Of a DNA stretch of 64,000 nt, positions 23,358 through 35,800 are shown one piece after another. Source of the stretch: Megalobrama amblycephala (taxonomy: Eukaryota > Chordata > Actinopteri > Cypriniformes > Xenocyprididae); contig NC_063050.1 of the NCBI RefSeq assembly GCF_018812025.1, positions 11,332,282-11,396,281 on the forward strand, given 5' to 3'. The translations under genes were made by a program, and so were the position numbers. The notes beneath the pieces are model-generated. The model saw nothing but the letters and a program-made list of their open reading frames with translations, was not told the DNA's origin and searched no databases. How positions within the stretch are numbered: the stretch's first letter is position 1; each line of letters opens with the position of its first letter.

Positions 23358-24006
23358 TAACAGGATAGCTGATAAAAAAAAAAAAACCTGAGCAACAGTC
23401 AAAATGAACTTGTGGTCTGCAGTCTGAGAGGCAGCTTTCTGTGTGTGCACAGAAAACCTGATTGAATTATGTTCTCTTTTGTGTCGTCACTAGCGGTCGA
23501 CCGAAATTGGATTTTACCTAAACCGATAACTAGGTTGGACCATACTTGCCCATAACCGATTAATCAGCTGGTAGTTTTTAAAATGGATACTGGATAAAAA
23601 TAATAATAAAATGAATAAAAAAATAATAATAATAAATAAAATAACACTAAGTAAATCAAAGGGTTTTGAACAATGAAAACGTGCTAAATTAAATAAATCT
23701 AATATGAAATTATATGAATAAAAATTGATGTAAACAAAAGACATTCAAACTGAAACAGAATGTAGCACTGAAAATGTATTAGTAAATGTTAAAATTAACA
23801 AACTATAAATAAACAATACTTCTACAGCATTTATTAACCCCAAGTGTTGTCATTTCAACAGTCATGCTTAAAGATGATCATCTTTAAATATCTACAGAGA
23901 GAACTGAAATATTATAAATGTATATTATTTGTAGTGTCTTACTTTCTTTGCCTCTATTTTATAACACTTGATGATCATCTAATCCAAATACCAAAATATG
24001 TATTGC

Positions 24007-24470
24007 TGTCATGAATACGGCTCCCGCAGCTCTTCATCCCGGCCGCCGGAGGGAGCCGTCACCGGAATATTGACTTGTTCCTATCTGGACTACATTACCC
24101 ATAGGCCCTCATGCACCACATCACACTCACTCCTTAAAACACTCACACACGCATCCATGCACCACGAAGTCTTGATTTGCCTTGGTGATCATTTCTGAGC
24201 GTTTTCTTGTGGACTGTTACCCTGTTATCGATTGGACTGCCTTACCTCTGTGAACCTTTGCTGCCGACCCTGATCTCTGCCTGTTTCCTGGACTCTGTTT
24301 GCTTGCTGCCTGCCACGATCCCTGCCTGTTGTAAGACCTTGTTTCTGTGCCGCCTGTCTCGACCCAAGCCTGTCCCTGTTTACGTTACTGCTTTGTCCGT
24401 TTGCATTGTGCTGTCTTGTCTTAATAAAGATGCTGCAAATGGATCCTCACGCTGTTGACCCATCATTACA
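24007..24470 (+). mobile_element. Solo LTR, 464 bp
   Basis: It begins TGTCATGAATA, ends CATCATTACA and contains an AATAAA at about 24423. It is flanked by the 5 bp duplication ATTGC (24002-24006 and 24471-24475). No internal retroelement sequence adjoins, so it is a solo LTR left by recombination. It is most likely Gypsy-type by the 5 bp duplication and composition; this is inference. Confidence 0.8.
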
Positions 24471-24619
24471 ATTGCAGTGATGATAAAGAAATGAAATTGA
24501 TTGCATTTCTGATTTGTTTATATTTCCGTCGGCTGCATGAACTTATTTGCTGTCACATGTTGCTTTAAAAATGCAACTTCACTGGCTAATGAAAGCATAA
24601 AAGTGACCAGTTGAATATA

Positions 24620-26041
24620 CAGGTGCTGGTCAAATAATTAGAATATCATCAAAAAGTTGATTTATTTTACTAATTCCATTCAAAAAGTGAAACTTGTATA
24701 TTTATATTCATTCATTACACACAGACTGATATATTTCAAATGTTTATTTCCTTTAATTTTGATGATTATAACTGACAACTAAGGAAAATCCCAAATTCAG
24801 TATCTCAGAAAATTAGAATATTGTGAAAAGGTTCAATATTGAAGACACCTGGTGCTTCACTCTAATCAGCTAATTAACTCAAAACACCTGCAGAGGCCTT
24901 TACATGGTCTCTCAGTCTAGTTCTGTAGGCTACACGATCATGGGGAAGACTGCTGACTTGACAGTTGTCCAAAAGACGACCATTGACCATTGGACTGCAG
25001 CTGGAGTCAGTGCTTCAAGAACCACTACGCACAGAGGTATGCAAGACATGGGTTTCGGCTGTTGCATTCCTTGTGTCAAGCCACTCTTGAACAACAGACA
25101 GCGTCAGAAGCTTCTCACCTGGGCTAAAGACAAAAAGGACTGGACTGCTGCTGAGTGGTCCAAAGTTATGTTCTCTGATGAAAGTAAATTTTGCATTTCC
25201 TTTGGAAATCAGGGTCCCAGAGTCTGGAGGAAGAGAGGAGAGGCACACAGTCCACGTTGCTTGAGGTCCAGTGTAAAGTTTCCACAGTCAGTGATGGTTT
25301 TGGGTGCCATGTCATCTGCTGGTGTTGGTCCACTGTGTTTTCTGAGGTCCAAGGTCAACGCAGCCGTATACCAGGAAGTTTTAGAGCACTTCATGCTTCC
25401 TGCTGCTGACCAACTTTATGGAGATGCAGATTTCATTTTCCAACAGGACTTGGCACCTGCACACAGTGCCAAAGGTACCAGTACCTGGTTTAAGGACCAT
25501 GGCATCCCTGTTCTTAATTGGCCAGCAAACTCACCTGACCTTAACCCCATAGAAAATCTATGGGGTATTGTGAAGAGGAAGATGCGATATGCCAGACCCA
25601 ACAATGCAGAAGAGCTGAAGGCCACTATCAGAGCAACCTGGGCTCTCATAACACCTGAGCAGTGCCACAGACTGATCGACTCCATGCCACGCCGCGTTGC
25701 TGCAGTAATTCAGGCAAAAGGAGCCCCAACTAAGTACTGAGTGCTGTACATGCTCATACTTTTCATGTTCATACTTTTCAGTTTGCCAAGATTTCTAAAA
25801 ATACTTTCTTTGTATTGGTCTTAAGTGATATTCTAATTTTAGATACTGAATTTGGGATTTTCCTTAGTTGTCAGTTATAAAAATCAAAATTAAAAGAAAT
25901 AAACATTTGAAATATATCAGTCTGTGTGTAATGAATGAATATAATATACTAGCATAGCATAAAAAGTATAATCCTTTTTGAATGGAATTAGTGAAATAAA
26001 TCAACTTTTTGATGATATTCTAATTATATGACCAGCACCTG
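24620..26041 (+). mobile_element. Tc1-like transposon with inverted repeats, TA target
   Basis: Ends are 'caggtgctggtcaaataatt' and 'aattatatgaccagcacctg', flanked by TA. The inverted repeats extend about 200 bp (to about 24830, and from about 25830). It encodes the transposase frame at 24904-25740. It is inserted in the hAT element at 23491-26618, so it is younger than that element. Confidence 0.9.
24904..25740 (+). CDS. Tc1/mariner-type transposase, N-terminally deleted
   Basis: A 278-codon open frame. The catalytic triad is visible: Asp in MFSDESKF (about residue 97), Asp in FQQDLAPAH (about 187), and Glu in SPDLNPIENLW, with the last two about 34 residues apart (DD34E). The frame runs cleanly to the stop after GAPTKY. 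The N-terminus is short. After LTVVQKTTIDHW it jumps to RGMQDMGFG, leaving out most of the paired helix-turn-helix region that normally binds the inverted repeats. VMVLGAM has Leu where VMVWGAM is usual. The protein would probably be unable to bind its own ends, although the catalytic core is intact. The ATG that fits the family (MGKTADL) is at codon 13. Confidence 0.85.
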   Translation: MVSQSSSVGYTIMGKTADLTVVQKTTIDHWTAAGVSASRTTTHRGMQDMGFGCCIPCVKPLLNNRQRQKLLTWAKDKKDWTAAEWSKVMFSDESKFCISFGNQGPRVWRKRGEAHSPRCLRSSVKFPQSVMVLGAMSSAGVGPLCFLRSKVNAAVYQEVLEHFMLPAADQLYGDADFIFQQDLAPAHSAKGTSTWFKDHGIPVLNWPANSPDLNPIENLWGIVKRKMRYARPNNAEELKATIRATWALITPEQCHRLIDSMPRRVAAVIQAKGAPTKY

Positions 26042-27251
26042 TACACTAGTGCAAATAGATGAAAACAATCGTGACATTAAACATTTGGGTTGGATTTGCA
26101 TGCATTTTGTCATATTGTTTCAAACGCTTAAGGTGCTAATGTTAGCGTCCTCTCAGCCTGATCGCAAACATAGGGTAGCCTAGTACTGCTGTTCTTTCTC
26201 TGTTAATGCAGCATCTAGTCAGCAAATTAAATACTTCATAATGATATGACAACATGTACTGTAGTGTACTGTATTCATACCACTTCGCTGTCTGTGTTTT
26301 AAATGCGTATCTGAAGTGTCAGCGATCTCCTGCCACGTGTGCCCTATTAGCAGTGAACAGCCTCACATGTCAAAGTACTGTAAACAACAGCGCAGTGTTA
26401 GTATTTATTTGGCCTCTAGAGGCCACTATTCTACTATATGATGACAAGCAGACTCTTTTCAGTTGCTCCAGTCTATGCTCCAGTCTCCTAATATAGCTCT
26501 TGCAACGGACGCAACCCGGAAAAACTATCTGCAAGGATTTTTGCAGATAACCGATTGTTCCACTGATCAACTATCGGTGCCGATTAAATGATAAAACCAA
26601 TAAATGAGTCAATCTCTAGTCGTCACCCTTTTTCAGATTTATGTCTCTCTCCCAGAGGTTTACATTTTTGAGCGTTTTTATGCAGCAAGTGTATGCCAAC
26701 TTATGTCCTGCCGGGTAGATCAGCACATTACAATTCAAATCTCAGCCAGGACATCAGTTCTGACTGGACCTTTTTTGACAAAAAAAAAAAAAAAAAAAAA
26801 CATGACACAGGTACAGTCCTCAAAACAACAACAAAAAAATGCTGTGGGTTTACAATGCTAATAATGTAAAAGTAAAAGTGACCATTTAATTTAAAGGGAA
26901 CCAATTCAACTGAAAATAATCACAGTTTCAGTATAAGAATAACAGTGCAAATCAGGGAAACTTTAGACTTCTGTCATTTACTATGATTTACTAGTATTTC
27001 AGAAAAATATGAGAAACAGAACATTGCCATTTATTTAATTTTGCAGTAAGGAAAAAAATACTTAATCTTGTCTTCTAAAAAAATACATCTTTATAGCTAC
27101 TCTTTGTTTTGAAAATTACATCAAAATTGTAATCCTAAAGTTTGTTATTTTATGAAATGCTGATAGTAACCTTCATCAGAAATGATGACTACTGATCTAC
27201 TAATGAAGGAAGATATGAGTCAAAACTATCATGAAGATGAAGGAACAGATG

Positions 27252-28712
27252 TTAATTTTCACAAACAAATTTTCTCATCGTTGAGCATGGGATGTCATTC
27301 CAGTTGTTCAGGACAGGTTTTGCAGGATTCAGTTCAATACAGTCCTCATTTCCACCTGCATCATTCGGCTCATTTATTTCCCAAAATCTGATTAACACAC
27401 AATCAGGTTTAGTAGAACAACCCTAAAAGTAATTACTCACTAGAACAGAGTATGTGGTTTTCTGTGAGTGTTTTGTCACTTACCCTTGTCTCAGTGGTGA
27501 ATTATCCACCCATTTCATGTCACCCTCATTCTCAATGTCAGTCAAACCAATCCACACAAACTCTTTGACTAAAGAAGATATGAACCTCTGTATGTAAATA
27601 TATAAAACACAAAAAAGTGAGAATCATAATTACATTTGCAGTTTTATTAGTTGACTATCAGAAGACAAGAACAGTTATGTTTGTTGTGTGTGTTAAAATG
27701 TGAGACTTTATTGTGACTGTTTCTTTTAATTACTGTGTGGATGTTTGTATTTGTGACCAAATCTATTTCAGTGTATCCGTTCACAACAGAATTGCCTTGA
27801 ACTGTTTCTGTTAGCCACTGAACTCACCTGCTTCTCTTCAGTGTTGATAATGATCAGATCAGCTCCTCGATCCCTGCAGTACTTCCTGCTGTCAGCCCAG
27901 CTCTTCAACTCACTGGATATGTTAAACCTGCATTTGCCTTTTCAATAAACATAAAAAATATATATATTGTGTTGTAAAGTGCAAATACATATAAATACAT
28001 TTGTAGTACTGACATTGTTCATATAACTTCCTTAGTTCAGTTTCTAACTCCAGTTTCTTCTGACTCAGAGAGTTGAAGTTGTTCTTCAGTTGGTCTTTTT
28101 CAGTCATTAGTTCAGTGTAATTGTCCTGTAAGCTGTTGATGGTCTGATTGAACTCTTGGACTGTGTTCTTGTTACTCTTGAACAGAGATTCTCTCTCTGC
28201 TGTGTTGGAGATGTGCTGCGCTATGATGAAGACCAGCAGAACAACACAAATGATCCCGAGACACACTGTCATCAACACCAAACACCTGCTTCCTCCTGAC
28301 AAACAGAGAGAAAACACACAAATATCAAATAACAACAATTCACTTCATATTATTAGATATAAAGTCTCCAAACCATGTTTCTTCTTTAGATAATACTCAG
28401 TCCTTTTTAACAAAAATGTTTAATCCTTGATAATGATGGGAACATAATTATGGTTTAAGTTAAACATAATTCATTTTAATACAAATAAAAAAGCAGGAAA
28501 AAAAGCATTGACACATTGTTCTTTGAAAAAAGACTGATATTATTTCTTAGTTCCTCAAATATCGATGACACCATTTCTGCTTCAAATTAAACTTTCTACT
28601 TACTGCACTTTTGATCTTTTCCTTCATCCTGGCTGTGATTCAGTGTTCGAGGTTTAGTTGTGTCCTCAATATCATTGTTTTCAACATTTTCATAAATGTC
28701 CTCTAATTCCAT
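27252..28712 (-). CDS. C-type lectin receptor gene 3, short-neck form
   Basis: Type II membrane lectin paralogous to gene 2. Exons: 28604-28712, 28014-28295, 27828-27937, 27484-27587, 27252-27387; phases agree and give 246 codons. The tail starts [11 protein letters not shown] (YxN motif). The membrane segment ([20 protein letters not shown]) is followed by a short stalk with NQT and NYT sequons and one coiled-coil unit ([20 protein letters not shown]). The CRD has four cysteines, WIGL, EPN and WND, so mannose-type Ca-dependent binding is expected. Donor and acceptor sites are canonical. A possible poly-A signal (AATAAA in antisense, 27030-27035) lies about 220 bp after the stop. Likely an innate immune surface receptor; the ligand is unknown. 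Confidence 0.9.
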
Positions 28713-28875
28713 TTTTCTCTCTAATGTCTGACAGCAAGTGTTCACAGATGAGCTCTGTGGTTAAATGATAGGCATGGTTTCTTTTAAATAGTGCTAACCT
28801 TAAACAGGAAGTGACTTTATTCATTTAAACACAGAGAAAAATACTTTCATTTCCACAAAAAAACTCTCTGAAACT

Positions 28876-29110
28876 CTAATGGTGATAACGAGCAGAATCA
28901 CTGAAGGAAAGAGAAACACAAGAACTACAACTGACTTCAGCCACAACCTCAGATGAAATCAACTGGAAATACATTAAATCTCTATTATTACAAACAGACT
29001 GACTTTATTTCTTTAATTCGTCTACTGTTCTTTTTGAGAATTAACAGGATTAGATGTTTATCGAAAAATGTTTGGTTACCATTATGGTGATCAGGGTTTT
29101 TTAAGTTTGT
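28876..29110. mobile_element. 'ATAACGAGCAGAATCACTG' MITE family, partial copy
   Basis: One of at least eight copies in the window sharing 'agcagaatcactgaagga', 'gaaacacaagaactacaa' and 'atgaaatcaactg'. It lies between lectin gene 3 and the exon 1 relic. Confidence 0.6.
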
Positions 29111-29365
29111 CAGTTGGGCTTGTTTTTTGGTTTTTATGCTAGTTTGTGGTCTTTGTAATAGTGTTTATGGAACATAGTTTCACATAGTTTATTAAAAAGA
29201 AGACCATTAAAAAGAGCAATCAAGTGATGCTTTATACCATCAAAAATAAAACTAATGGCCTAGCCCCATCACTGACTGAAAACTAAGTTATTTTCCCCAA
29301 CAGAACCTTCATGATCAGACATTTTGAATTAGAATTTGTATACAAATTGTGGGAAAAAAATATAT

Positions 29366-29485
29366 TAGACACACCCACAGACAGGCTGAATTTTCGCTCC
29401 TTATTATAGCATAAATATCGTCATCTCTGTCCAATGCCCTCTCATTGCATTTGCTGCAGGTCTCACAGTCAACATCCAGTTCCAT
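29366..29485 (-). pseudogene. C-type lectin exon 1 relic
   Basis: From ATG at 29485 the frame reads MELDVDCETCSKCNERALDRDDDI. It aligns with the gene 2 tail (DRETCSKGNERELDRDEDI) but lacks the IYKNV segment. A one-base loss near 29390 shifts the frame before the expected splice donor. Sequence upstream matches the gene 2 promoter side (21700-21910). No neck or CRD exons follow, because gene 3's own exon 1 begins 650 bp further on. Confidence 0.75.
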
Positions 29486-30107
29486 TATGACGTCTGCGTC
29501 TCTTCAGTTGAGCTGTGGACTTTAGGAGTACGGATGCAGGATTTAATAACCTCCCCTAAATTTACATATCGCTGACAAGAATTTAAATTTTAATGCACTG
29601 TATATCTTCATAAAAAATGTGACCACTGTCAAACATATTGGGTGCAAGGACTTTTCCCTCCTTAATTTCACTGAAACTTTATTTCAGACAGGGTCCAAAC
29701 TCAACTGTATACCTTTTAATATATTTTGTTTCTGTGAAAATTGATTTTAGAGCAGTTTTTTCTTGCATAGTGACAAACAGCACAGCTCATTGTGCAACTT
29801 TCTTTAAATACTGGTGAATATCAGTACAATAATTCTTGAATTTACACAATTATTGCAAACATTAATTAATCTTTTATATAATACACTCTTTTTGTTTTCA
29901 AAAAACGTAAAGAGATGCATTGAAAATAAACTTGTTACGTACCAAGTCCATTCTGAACTTTCTGTTGAGTATTATTTGTGCTCAGTGTTACTACGAGGTG
30001 ATGAACCTCAGATTGATGTGCTGGGTTAAACACAAATACACATTTCCCTCCAAACCCAAACAGCAACATAGTGTGGCCCACATCTGGTACATGTGGATTA
30101 CAACACT

Positions 30108-31438
30108 ATGGGCCTTTTTACACCTGGTCACTTCATTCGTTTCCTCTGATCGGATAGATATCCGATTTATCAAAGCGATTCCATTTACACTTGCCCTCAT
30201 AAATGTGTCTCCGCAAAACAACTATAAATCTGATCTTCAATTCCCATGCTATATGCAGATTTAATATAGTTCACGTCACCGGAAGCAACAGATATGAGCT
30301 TTTATTGATCAAAAGCTAATTTCAAAATCAAAAACTGTGAAGAGGGTGTGACAACAGCACTGGTAAGATCATTTAGTCTCATTACTTTTAATGAAGATGA
30401 TTGTGTGATTTGAGCGTCTGTAACTTACTTTCAGTTTAATGCGGCAGTTTGCACGTTGGGTTGCTGAAGAGATGCTCAGCTGTGGCGATGTGTGATGCAG
30501 TAGCACAGTCATATCTGGCTATAACATGTTATTTAGCCTATAACACACAGTAAATTCCCGTGGTTTTAAATCAACACCGCTCTGTGTTCATATGGGAACC
30601 ACCAGCTGGGTGTTAAAGTAACACTGAGTTAATTAGATACTGAAGTGGTTAATTAAGTGACGACTGTTTGATTATTGAAGACACCTGATGATAACGAGCA
30701 GAATCACTGAAGGAAAGAGAAACACAAGAACTACAACTGACTTCAGCCACAGCCTTAGATGAAATCAACTGAAGATAAAATACATTAAATCTCTCTTATT
30801 ACAAACCAGGCTGACTTCATTTCTGTCATTCATTTACAGTTATTTTTGAGAATTAACATGCTTGGATTTTAATGTTTTATTAAAAATGATTGGTCATCAT
30901 TATGGTGATCAGTGTTCCTTTAGTTGGGCAGTTACTCTTGATTTTTATGTTAAATTTGTGGTAATTTGTTAAGAAGAAGACCATAAACAAAAGCAGTCAG
31001 GTGATATGGTTTACACCATCAAGAAGAAAACTGATTATTTAGTCCTATCAATGACCATGCCACAGATGAGACATTTTGAATTTGAAGAGTCAGCATGTTT
31101 CTCATCAATGGTGACATGCTTCATGCTGCAATGCATGCTGGGGGTCATGAATTTTATACTATGGTGGCCCCCAGCATGCATTGTGGCATGAAAAATGTCA
31201 ACATTATTGTGATTGATTTGCTGATTCTTGACGTCTGTTTTCTTTAATAATAATAATAATAAAAAATCTGAAAAAAAAAATTATCACACAGGACACACAG
31301 ACATCAAGAATCAGCATATGTTTCTCATCAATGGTGACATACTTTTAACACCCTGCTGGTGGTTCCCATTTGAACACCGACCGGTCTTGCTTTCCGATCA
31401 GCGAAAACGCATGAATTGACCAGGTGTAAACAGGCCCT
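30108..31438. mobile_element. 'Gggcctttttacacctggtca' inverted-repeat element with nested MITE
   Basis: The inverted ends are 'gggcctttttacacctggtca' and 'gaccaggtgtaaacaggccc'. It interrupts the duplicated lectin flank: 30060 and 31440 are adjacent in the paralogue near 22340-22370. Inside it, 30545-31385 is a copy of the AGCAGAATCACTG MITE family with inverted 'gggaaccaccag' ends. Confidence 0.65.
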
Positions 31439-31553
31439 ATGTTGCTGTCAGGAAAGAAAAGTAATTTAATTTCTTTTACATCCTGTTGAGCTTGAATTAC
31501 TGGAAAAATACACTTACATAAAGTTCATCACACAACATAAGGTCACTTTAAAG

Positions 31554-32436
31554 GTGCCCTAGAACCAGTTTTTACAAGATGTAATATAAGTCTAAGGTGT
31601 CTCCTGAATGTGTCTGAAGTTTCAGCTCAAAATACCCCATAGTTTTTTTTTTTAATTAATTGTTTTAACTGCCTATTTTGGGGCATCATTAACTATGCAC
31701 CGATTCAGGCTGCGGCCCCTTTAAATCGCGCGCTCCCAGTATATTCGTCATGCATACTGCATGCATGCTTCGGATCATGTGAGTATGGTATTTATTTGGA
31801 TGTTTACATTTGATTCTGAATGAGTTTGATAGTGCTTCGTGGCTAAAGCTAACATTACACACTGTTGGAGAGATTTATAAAGAATGAAGTTGTGTTTATG
31901 AATTATACAGACTGCAAGTGTTTAATAATGAAAATAGCGACAGTTCTTGTCTCCGTGAATACAGTAAGAAACGATGGTAACTTTAACCACATTTAACAGT
32001 ACATTAACAACATGCTAACGAAACATTTAGAAAGACAATTTACAAATATCACTAAAAATATCATGTAATCATGGATCATGTCAGTTATTATTGCTCCATC
32101 TGCCATTTTTCACTATTGTTCTTGCTTGCTTACCTAGTCTGATGATTCAGCTGTGCACAGATCCAGACGTTAATACTGGCTGCCCTTGTGTAATGCCTTG
32201 AACATGGGCTGGCATATGCAAATATTGGGGTCATACATATTAATGATCCCAACTGTTACGTAACAGTCGGTGTTATGTTGAGATTCGCCTGTTCTTCGGA
32301 GGTCTTTTAAACAAATGAGATTTATATAAGAAGGAGGAAACAATGGAGTTTGAGACTCACTGTATGTCATTTCCATGTACTGAACTCTTGTTATTCAACT
32401 ATGCCAAGGTAAATTCAATTTTTGATTCTAGGGTAC
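31554..32436. mobile_element. hAT-type element, 883 bp, with mapped empty site
   Basis: The ends 'gtgccctaga' and 'tctagggtac' are flanked by the 8 bp duplication CTTTAAAG (31546-31553 and 32437-32444). The paralogous segment near 22450-22465 reads through without it. The sequence belongs to a very common cyprinid repeat class by recognition. No complete open frame. Confidence 0.8.
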
Positions 32437-32757
32437 CTTTAAAGTAAAGATTGTAATAATACATGCATTTCAGCATCAATATTAAATCAGTACCCTCTAA
32501 AAGTTTCTTGTTTGGTGACAGTGAATAAGGGGATGATCAGAATGGATGACCTTGATAGACTTCTTTTATTATGCAAATTTGCTCAAGCATATATGCGTTA
32601 CAACACTGCCTTAAGAATGGCTCTGTAAGTCAAGCTGGTATACATTATTTAATTGGCTGAGTAACAGGATAATTACTAAAAAAAGCAACAGTCAAAATAA
32701 ACTCATGTTTAACATACATTGAAAGTTGAAAATTAAGCTATCATGAGTTTTGTAATA

Positions 32758-32763
32758 TTTATT
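32758..32763 (-). promoter_or_regulatory. Likely polyadenylation signal of C3
   Basis: AATAAA in antisense, about 50 bp after the C3 stop codon. Confidence 0.6.
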
Positions 32764-32811
32764 ATTTTGTTATCAAAAGCATCAGTCTGGCATTAGGGCC
32801 GTTTTGACGGA

Positions 32812-35800
32812 TTAGCCGCAGCCGAAGCGCAGATCCTGCTGGAGACTCAACATGCCCTCGTATTTTTGTTTGAGCTCAGCACTTATCTTGCTCTGCTCCA
32901 AGCTGGGCCAAAACTCCACCCACGTCCTCTCACCCAGAGCGTACTGAATTCTGAAGAGGAATCAGAGGAAATGCATGTTAAAGAAGACATGACTAAAATG
33001 AATACATTCTATCCTTTTTCCTTGACTCAAAATCAAAAAGTTTAACATTTCTTTCACTCTTCTTACAGTATAATTCACTTGTGTTACAACTTATTTGTTG
33101 ACTTTTGATAAACTGTTTTGATTACAGTCAAATGCGTGTGTTCTCTCAAACTTGCAAAGATATTCACGTGCATTCAATGACTGCAATAATGAACAATAAC
33201 TAAATCTACAATGACATCAGAATGTGCACAGTAAGAAATATATACAATATAATATGTCTGATTAATACATTATTACAATGAATATAACTAGATTAAAAAA
33301 GTTAGTCAGAACAAACTTTGATATTGGCTTAATGAGAACACCTGACCAGAAAGTTTGAAGAAGTTTTTAAAGCTTAACATTTGAAGGTTTTCAGTCTGAA
33401 GTTTTTTAAAGTTTAAAGTAGTTTTAAAGCTTAAAGTTTGACCATTTTTGAAGGCAATACGGTAGGCTATATTAGAAAAACAGACAGACAGTGTGTTTTA
33501 ACATGCTGCTATCAGAGGTGTAAAGTCCAGGGGTCAGAAAGTAAAAGTCCTGCCATATTTTTTTTTTTCACCCACTGAAGCAGTGTTAAAGTTAATGAGA
33601 TAATTAAGTGATTAATTGAGTGATGATTGACCATTATTGAAGACACCTGATGATAACAAGCAGAATCAAAGGAGAAAATCACAATTTTTAAGTCACCATC
33701 GTGGAGATCAGTGTTTGCTTTAGTTGAGCTCTTGACCCTTAACTTTTGTTTGGCTGTTGTAATTGAATTATCACATCCAGACAATCAAAGTAAAAAGATG
33801 ATCAGGTGGTGTTGGTTATGTTTTCACATAATCATTATTTGACCTGAATCACTGAACTCATTTAGAGCCCAATCTCTGAGTTAGATTTACATTATTGATT
33901 ACAGCAGCACTGTGATTCTACAGCAGAAGATCAGCAGAAGAAACCTGCCTCCTTGTAGGTTTAATTTAAGCCTCAGTTTAGTCCTGGAGTAGCTCTACTC
34001 TTCCTCCAGGAAATCAGTTTATTAAACTCTGGACTAGACTAAGTCTAGGACTATTTTAAACCATGACAGAGAAAGCAGATTTCTGTTAATCTGGTTTAAA
34101 GGGCCATTTTAATCTAGGACTAGGACTAATCTCTGTCCGCGAAACTGCCCCTAAATATTTGTACTGTACCACACACTGTATGTCATTTCAGTATCTGCCA
34201 TTAAATATGTGTATAAAAGATTTAAAGGTTATCAGACATAAACACATTTAGGTCATTCTGTGTCAAATCAACCAAATTTCAGAAACTTTCCCAGCTCAAT
34301 TTTGTGTTTTTGTTAATATATTTTTTTTGAAGAATGACAAACATAAATGAAGAAAGACACAATATTAAGTTTAAAATATTCTAGCTGACCTCCCAGCATG
34401 AGTTTAAGGCGACCATTATTTTAGAATATTTCACTTTATTATTTCCATGGCGACTCGTCATGCTTGACATGTGACACACCGCAGCCACAATAGCACTGTA
34501 TGACAGATGTATCTCTTTTATTCTTTTTTTATTCAAATTATTCACAAACTTGTTAGCTTTCATCATCTACCTGATATTCCGATTCTCAAATACATGTAAG
34601 TAAATGTGTTTTATCATTTAAAAACCTTTGTAATGATCACATTAGCTGACCTATGATGCACAATGGGTGCCGCCATGTTAGTTTTCACCGTAATTCAGAG
34701 AATTGTATGTTTTATTTAGAACTCGTCAGTTCATCCACTTCTCCTGGAATACATGAAAGTAAGTGGCCGTTAGATCAGTGTAGCAGTCAATAAATGGGAC
34801 AAGGGAGGTCACGTATGGGACAAATCAATTACTAATATAAGGGACGTCCCAGCTAACACGGGAGAGTTGGAAACCCTTTTTTAGCATGTTTTGTTAGCAT
34901 GAATTAAAACATTGAATTATAATAGCATGAATTAACACAATGCCTGCATGTTTTAACATGTTGTCATCATGTTTATAATGTGATTCAGCACGTTGCTAGC
35001 ATGTTTTCATATTAGATTGATTTTGTGCATTTTCTATTGATCATGGAAGCAGCAATTTATCAAATTAATTCAGATACATGCTTTGCTGCTGAGTGCAGTT
35101 TAAATGCACAATATGGGAACTACAGCATGCAACTTTTTGCACCATTACCAGACTTGCAAACCATGTCAAACAATGTGAATGCACACTAACCACTTAAAAA
35201 GTGTTTCATATTTCACACTCTCTCATGAATACAGATCAAGACACACACACTTTGGATCACAGTTCAAGTGCACTTACTTTCCACCTTCCAGTTGGACATC
35301 ATCAGACTGGCCCATGATCAGATAGCTCTCACCCCGCTTCAGATCCAAAGCTTCTTTGCAAGAGATCTGTATGGTGAAAACGCGCTGCTTCCCCACCACG
35401 CTGTTTTCCGTCTCTACACAAATATGCAACATTTAAATTCATTGTGTTAAATATGTAACACAAATCACAAATACACAAGTATGTGACATGTTTGATTTCT
35501 CTCTGAGGGATTCACAACAACTAAAAAAATCTATTAGTTTTTCCCAAAACGCTGTAAAGTCTATTAAGGACGTTAGTTGCTTATTTCCAGTGGGTTAAAT
35601 TTAAATACAATATCAATAGAACATCTGTGTATCACTTTACATCATACTGCTGGGAATATAAGTGGGACACATAATCTTTAAATTGACAGAATTTACAAAC
35701 ATCAGATGATGGTTGGAGTGAAGAATTATACCTGATTTGAGGGCACTTTCAATCCTCATATTGTAATAAACCGTTGAAGCGTCGTCATCTTCCCTCAGCA

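Larger units (their letters stand above)
23491..26618. mobile_element. hAT-type element hosting two nested insertions
   Basis: Ends are 'tagcggtcgaccg' and 'gagtcaatctcta', flanked by the 8 bp duplication GTCGTCAC (23483-23490 and 26619-26626). A solo LTR (24007-24470) and a Tc1-like transposon (24620-26041) sit inside it. The remaining host sequence is A/T-rich without an intact transposase. Confidence 0.75.
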
